From Clostridiaceae bacterium (GTDB lineage Bacteria; Bacillota; Clostridia; Lachnospirales; Lachnospiraceae): a stretch of DNA of 64,000 bases. Of the stretch, positions 60,905-64,000 are shown one piece after another (the stretch's first letter is position 1; every line of letters begins with the position of its first letter). The stretch is taken from contig CAJTGE010000008.1 in the NCBI GenBank assembly GCA_910575795.1, positions 106,392-170,391 of the forward strand, given 5' to 3'. The translations under genes and the position numbers were made by a program. The notes under the pieces are model-generated. The model saw only the letters and a list, made by a program, of their open reading frames with translations. It made no database searches and was not told the DNA's origin.

Positions 60905-61753
60905 TTTTTACCTCCTTTCCCCCAGTCTGCTTGCACCCAGTTTGTATAATGAGCGTTTAGTTCCATCGGAGAATGGTATAGCATAGAAAGTATATACTGA
61001 GGTTTCTTCTTGATCCGCTCTCCATGCTCTTTAAACTGCCGTAGAACGTGTTCTATGTCCGCATAGGTAAGGTTTCATCAGATTGGCCTTTACAAGTTCC
61101 CTAGGCTTATCCTCGCCGCCGATGCGTACTGTCTGACTCTCTGATAGCAGCGCATCAAGGATAATGACTATAAACTCGTCTATAAGCGCCATATCACCCC
61201 CGTAAGCGGCTTGTAAGTCATTGTAGCTGATATTCTCCCTTATCAGACTTAAAAGCTCTGCAAAAGGCTGTCCGTCCGTCTTATCCTGATTGACAGACTG
61301 ATAATTATAAATACTGTTACTTTTAGAATCTGTTACTTTTATTATGTCTTCATTTTGGGTATCCCGTTTTTGGGTATCCCCATAATTAAGACACGGTAAA
61401 ATTCGGTCTGTATCACAGTTTTTGCTACACGGAATTGATTCAACTAAAGTATAGATATTTCTGTCAAAGAAACCGTCTTTTCCTTTCTCCTGGGTGACTT
61501 CAATATAACCATACTTTTTCAGTAGATTGAAATGTCTGTAATAAGTGTTTGTGCTGACCTTCAAGTCTGCCAGTATCTTAGACCTTTTAGGAAACGCTGT
61601 CTTCCCGGCCCCGGCATAGCTACAGAAGTAACCGTATATGGCCTTAGCCTGGATGGTAAGCCGCTTGTCCTGCATCACCATTTTGGGGATAATTCCGTAA
61701 CCCAAGGAATTAATGCCTTGTACCCGAATGATATCGTTTGATTGACTTACCAT
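60886..61753 (-). pseudogene. DUF6017/replication-initiator-like protein, frameshifted
   Basis: The frame from ATG 61753 reads a winged helix (LTIQAKAIYGYFCSYAGAGKTAFPKRSKI, STNTYYRHFNLLKKYGYIEV), typical of HTH_36/RepA_N-like proteins, then a C-terminal SLIRENISYNDLQAAYGGD segment. It stops early at 61031. Removing one base at the GG at 61071-61072 restores ANLMKLTYADIEHVLRQ, FKEHGERIKKKPQYILSML and a natural stop at 60886. So it is a one-base frameshift or a sequencing error; 60886 is the expected end. Confidence 0.75.
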
Positions 61754-61968
61754 AGGCTCTTCCCCCTGTGCTCCATGAAAAACTCCCAGAAGTCGTCCCG
61801 GGGAACTACCATCCTCTTCCCCATCTTGATTGTGGGACAGTCTGTATGATGCATTACTTGGTATGCTACAGCTTCACAGACGTTTAATAATTCTTGAATG
61901 TGTCTGGCCTGCAGGATGGGGGGATAGTCTTCCATCTCCCGGTGTGTGTTGTTTTCAGTCCTTGCCAT
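61747..61968 (-). CDS. Helix-turn-helix excisionase-type protein
   Basis: 73 aa. YPPILQARHIQELLNVCEAVAYQVMHHTDCPTIKMGKRMVVPRDDFWEFF is the MerR-like excisionase DNA-binding fold, with the beta-hairpin wing IKMGKRMVVPRD. It starts after AAGGAGG. It lies 7 bp overlapping the downstream gene and is in the same orientation as the second integrase, so it is a candidate recombination directionality factor. Confidence 0.75.
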   Translation of the reverse strand: MARTENNTHREMEDYPPILQARHIQELLNVCEAVAYQVMHHTDCPTIKMGKRMVVPRDDFWEFFMEHRGKSLW

Positions 61969-62008
61969 TACTTTGTCCTCCTTATTTGCATTTTAAGGCT
62001 GATACAAA

Positions 62009-62440
62009 TCAAAAGGTGGGCAAATGTTTACTCCAGAGAGGGAATAAGCCGGTAAAGGCCCTTATAAACGCCCAGGCCCGCTTAAATGCATCTGACAGGC
62101 TGTAATTTAGTTTGTGGAGCTTGTTAGCCAGGGTAGTTACTGCTCTGCGAACTGCTTTTACCTTGTTGGCTACGATAACGATAGCAGCCAGGGCCTCCAC
62201 TGTCTCGGTAACTGCTTCCGCTGCGGCCCGCTCTGTCAGGTATTCGATTACTGCTTCAAAGTATGCGATCTCGTCCCGCAGCATTTCACAATATCTTTTT
62301 ACGTCATATGCATGACTGTTTTCCCAGTGTGCAATCTGACGTTTCTTCATCTCAATAGCAGATTTTGCGAATTCGATGGTTAAGTTGCCCTGAGACATTT
62401 CAACTGCTCTTTCAACTCTTTCTCTCATGTTCTCTGTCAT
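62009..62440 (-). CDS. Helical hypothetical protein, element accessory
   Basis: 143 aa from the ATG at 62440, which follows AAGGAGG; an ATG at 62491 lacks a good site. The sequence is almost entirely charged and Ala-rich helix (MTENMRERVERAVEMSQGN, EYLTERAAAEAVTETVEAL, VANKVKAVRRAVTTLANKL), suggesting a coiled coil. No family is recognised. Its promoter lies in the operator region shared with the Cro/CI-type gene, so the repressor probably controls it. Confidence 0.55.
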   Translation of the reverse strand: MTENMRERVERAVEMSQGNLTIEFAKSAIEMKKRQIAHWENSHAYDVKRYCEMLRDEIAYFEAVIEYLTERAAAEAVTETVEALAAIVIVANKVKAVRRAVTTLANKLHKLNYSLSDAFKRAWAFIRAFTGLFPLWSKHLPTF

Positions 62441-62486
62441 TGCCGTGTCCTCCTTGATTTGTTGTATCAACCTTATGGTACCATTA

Positions 62487-62587
62487 TACACTTATTTCAA
62501 GTGAATGTATATTGACATATTAAACAAATATACACTTGTTTTAAGTGAATATATTTGTTTATATTGTACACTCACTTCAAGTTGACA
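62487..62587. promoter_or_regulatory. Three operator-like sites and divergent promoters
   Basis: CACTT-ATTTC-AAGTG, CACTT-GTTTT-AAGTG and CACTC-ACTTC-AAGTT at about 62489, 62533 and 62569. The third overlaps the -35 box (TTGACA, 62582-62587) of the plus-strand repressor promoter; the first overlaps a minus-strand TATAAT. Confidence 0.65.
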
Positions 62588-62610
62588 CGTTTTTACAGAA
62601 ATGATATAGT
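62582..62610 (+). promoter_or_regulatory. Promoter of the Cro/CI-type gene
   Basis: TTGACA, 17-bp spacer, TATAGT, 20 bp before the ATG at 62631. Confidence 0.7.
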
Positions 62611-62630
62611 GATAGCGGAGGTAGAGTCAT

Positions 62631-62843
62631 ATGCTTAAATACAAAATAGACGTTCTTGCTGCATTGAAAGACTTAGGGTATACGTCATACCGCATCCGAC
62701 AAGAAAAGCTTATAGGAGAAGCTCAAATGCAAAAAATACGCAATGGTGAAATAGCAAGCAAAGAAACTCTTAATAAAATATGCGAGCTGCTTCAATGTCA
62801 GCCAGGCGACTTCTTAGTGTACGAGCCAGAAGAAAACTATTGA
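62631..62843 (+). CDS. Cro/CI-type repressor (XRE family)
   Basis: 70 aa with a Cro/CI helix-turn-helix: IDVLAALKDLGYTSYRIRQEKLIGEAQMQKIRNGEIASKETLNKICELLQCQPGDFLVYEP. It starts after GCGGAGG. It is transcribed away from the mini-element and faces the operator block. It probably represses both itself and the divergent genes and keeps the element quiet. Confidence 0.85.
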   Translation: MLKYKIDVLAALKDLGYTSYRIRQEKLIGEAQMQKIRNGEIASKETLNKICELLQCQPGDFLVYEPEENY

Positions 62844-62882
62844 CTTCTCCAGGCCATTCTGTTATCCTAAAGCCAGATACTT

Positions 62883-62926
62883 AACACAAGAACCGCAACT
62901 TTTTGAAGGCTGCGGTTCTTGTGTTA
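62883..62926 (+). terminator. Hairpin after the repressor gene
   Basis: AACACAAGAACCGCA pairs with TGCGGTTCTTGTGTT (15-bp perfect stem); no clear T-run, so it may be a processing or bidirectional stop site. Confidence 0.55.
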
Positions 62927-62933
62927 TAGCGAG

Positions 62934-62953
62934 TAGGTATAAAGTAGGTATAT
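62934..62953. other. Candidate attachment site, right copy (nested element)
   Basis: TAGGTATAAAGTAGGTATAT, matching the 58800-58820 copy with a single-base gap, and lying just after the repressor hairpin. Confidence 0.55.
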
Positions 62954-62984
62954 TTACAAGGATAAAAGACAAGATAAAAGAGTA

Positions 62985-63012
62985 AAAGCTCCCCTATTTA
63001 CAGGGCTTTTCG
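62985..63012 (+). terminator. Short hairpin, AGCCC/GGGCT-like
   Basis: AAAAGCTCCCC and GGGCTTTT pair loosely around TATTTACA; likely a minor stop. The 62954-63065 gap holds nothing else. Confidence 0.4.
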
Positions 63013-63065
63013 CACGTATGAAGTTATCAAGGTACAATTTTTTGTACAAAAATAACGCCATACCT

Positions 63066-63094
63066 TTGACAGGAGGCGCTGGAGATGGTACAAT
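63066..63094 (+). promoter_or_regulatory. Promoter of a candidate small RNA
   Basis: TTGACA, 17-bp spacer, TACAAT, with the start predicted near 63101. Confidence 0.6.
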
Positions 63095-63100
63095 TTTTTT

Positions 63101-63195
63101 GGATATTAGATTGTATCATCTCTGACGCACTGTCCACTGTCAGAGGTAAGAATCTATGTAAGAACCGTTCCTGTTGGCGCAGGGGCGGTTTTTAC
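63101..63195 (+). ncRNA. Candidate small RNA of about 95 nt
   Basis: It has its own promoter at 63066, an internal hairpin CTCTGAC/GTCAGAG (63119-63144) and an intrinsic terminator (AACCG and CTG pairing with CAG and CGGTT, then TTTTTAC). No open reading frame with a ribosome site is seen. It lies just upstream of the antisense promoter of the toxin cassette. Expression is inferred from sequence alone. Confidence 0.45.
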
Positions 63196-63197
63196 AT

Positions 63198-63226
63198 TTG
63201 ACAAATCATTCAAACTGGCATATAAT
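63198..63226 (+). promoter_or_regulatory. Promoter of the presumed antitoxin antisense RNA
   Basis: TTGACA, 17-bp spacer, TATAAT, pointing at the 3' end of the toxin gene on the other strand. Confidence 0.65.
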
Positions 63227-63231
63227 ATGCT

Positions 63232-63328
63232 TAACAGGAGAACCGTTGGCCAGATCAAGCCTGGCCGCCGGTATTCTACGACAAAAAGTAGCGCCTTAGT
63301 TTACCAGACGGAGGGCGCTACTTTTTGC
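63232..63328 (+). ncRNA. Presumed antisense RNA of the holin-like toxin
   Basis: A transcript from the 63198 promoter would run to the bidirectional terminator hairpin AAAAAGTAGCGCC/GGCGCTACTTTTT (63284-63325). It overlaps the 3' end of the opposite-strand toxin. This is the standard layout of type I toxin-antitoxin loci in Firmicutes. Exact ends are inferred. Confidence 0.5.
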
Positions 63329-63404
63329 GTGTTGCGTAAATAACAACAGTTACAACAGCGCAAAGCATAATTACAAACTGGATTAGATCCGAATATGTAA
63401 CCAT
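63318..63404 (-). CDS. Holin-like type I toxin peptide
   Basis: A 28-aa peptide, MVTYSDLIQFVIMLCAVV then TVVIYATRKK, too short for normal gene calls. It starts at an ATG preceded by AAAGGAGG and has one hydrophobic helix followed by a basic tail, matching the putative holin-like toxin family (MVTYSDLIQ start). It ends in a bidirectional terminator and faces an antisense promoter. It lies inside the integrated island and may serve maintenance. Confidence 0.8.
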   Translation of the reverse strand: MVTYSDLIQFVIMLCAVVTVVIYATRKK

Positions 63405-63470
63405 AGCACCAGCCTCCTTTCTTTCGTCCGGCGGCTGACATAACACCCCAACGGTTCCCCGGGTAAGCAT

Positions 63471-63476
63471 ATTATA
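63471..63476 (-). promoter_or_regulatory. -10 box of the toxin mRNA
   Basis: TATAAT on the minus strand, followed by ATGCTTACCCGGGGAACCG, then TTGG, which resembles the start of the antisense RNA (ATGCTTAACAGGAGAACCG, then TTGG). The -35 is not consensus. Confidence 0.5.
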
Positions 63477-63496
63477 TTGTCACGGTGCGATGTGGG

Positions 63497-64000
63497 TTAT
63501 TCCCATTTCTTAATATGCCTAGAAAATATCCTGTCAACAATTTCTTTGTTGGGAATAACATATCTTTTTGTTATTATGGAAAGTATGATATCATATAATT
63601 TTTCTAATGGCTCAAATGTCTGCTCGTTTATAGTGAGAGACTTATCGCCTAATTTGATTGTATCATTATCCATGCTTCCCCATTGTCGGTTGAACCAGAA
63701 TGTATGGGCAGTATTGGAATACCAAGGCTCTGTGTACTTGCCATCCTCCTTGGTCAGCTTGTCATCCATATGCTCCAGATTGTTTCTGATAAATTTAATT
63801 ATTTTAAACAATTGTGATTTAGTAGCGTCTACGGCCGTTTTATTTTCGCCAAGGATTTTTAATAAGCGAATTGATAAATTATAAGCTTTTTCTGCCGGAA
63901 TTAACATAAAATGGATATCTCCGAAGAAAATATTCATTTGCCGATGCAATGCTTTGTTGTTTTGAGGATAATTTTTTAATTTGTCGCGATTATCCTTGAC
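63497..64000 (-). CDS. Uncharacterised protein, N-terminus outside window
   Basis: The frame stays open to the right edge (VKDNRDKLKNYPQNNKALHRQ, then MNIFFGDIHFM), so about 168 aa of a longer protein are seen. It is rich in Lys/Asn/Ile and contains LSIRLLKILGENKTAVDATKSQLFKIIKFIRNNLEHMDDKL and WYSNTAHTFWFN. The IRNNLEHMD helix resembles an RxxxxH motif of HEPN-like folds only loosely. The DNA is AT-rich, as in the rest of the island. No confident family. Confidence 0.5.
   Translation of the reverse strand, partial: VKDNRDKLKNYPQNNKALHRQMNIFFGDIHFMLIPAEKAYNLSIRLLKILGENKTAVDATKSQLFKIIKFIRNNLEHMDDKLTKEDGKYTEPWYSNTAHTFWFNRQWGSMDNDTIKLGDKSLTINEQTFEPLEKLYDIILSIITKRYVIPNKEIVDRIFSRHIKKWE

Noticed and set aside
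63497..64000. HEPN RNase assignment for the truncated island protein
   Set aside because: Only a loose IRNNLEH resemblance; the N-terminus is missing and no partner gene is visible.

Overview
This 64 kb window looks like the chromosome of an anaerobic, spore-forming Firmicute of the Lachnospiraceae type (Clostridium cluster XIVa). The evidence is moderately GC-rich coding DNA with good AGGAGG ribosome sites, sporulation genes (a YtvI-like membrane protein and a CotS-family coat protein), a T-box leader, a BglG/MtlR-type PTS regulator, and AraC/YesN two-component regulation next to sugar ABC transporters. The genus cannot be fixed from the sequence alone.

Layout. 1-16.8 kb: end of a YtvI-like gene, NUDIX hydrolase, GntR regulator with an M29-type aminopeptidase and an M24 peptidase remnant, T-box-controlled proS, CCA-adding enzyme, a truncated VTC/DUF4956/Cthe_2159-like lipoprotein cluster, a DUF4160 gene broken by a palindromic insertion next to DUF2442, an OmpR/HisK pair, a MATE pump and a CotS-like gene. 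16.8-29 kb: phosphoglucomutase, a CmpB-like membrane protein, a Phd/PIN toxin-antitoxin pair and a complete PTS locus (EIICB, MtlR, EIIA, PfkB kinase, SorE-like reductase, its own HPr and Enzyme I). 29-38 kb: an 830-bp gap with repeated structured hairpins, mreB, recD2, comF, YcxB-like, then a decayed sigma-54 regulator / dpaL / ygeY-like cluster and an AT-rich membrane protein. 38-41 kb: rpmG-secE-nusG-rplK-rplA. 41-57 kb: a pentose block with a YesN/sensor kinase pair, a YtfQRT-YjfF-like ABC transporter, araA, an FGGY kinase, araD, a small transaldolase, a split transketolase and an AraC regulator. Imported arabinose would be isomerised, phosphorylated, epimerised to xylulose-5-phosphate and fed into the pentose phosphate pathway. 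57.4 kb to the end: tRNA-Val(CAC) followed by an integrated island with two tyrosine integrases, a nested mini-element bounded by near-identical 20-bp repeats, a Cro/CI-type repressor with three operator-like sites, and a type I holin-like toxin cassette.

The most unusual material is non-coding. There is an interspersed hairpin element whose outer stem differs between copies yet stays self-complementary (38.3 and 49.0 kb, plus a half copy at 55.8 kb). Two paralogous GGGGGGCCTGC hairpins lie upstream of mreB. Two palindromic MITE-like elements share an apex: one disrupts DUF4160, the other sits in the leader of the PTS operon. A MITE-like repeat with 17-bp ends occurs at 0.6 and 16.5 kb. A pair of palindromes lies exactly 15 bp upstream of the -35 boxes of both PTS promoters. 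A sigma-54 promoter survives next to the wreck of its likely activator. Two tiny holin-like toxin genes and a candidate small RNA are also present.
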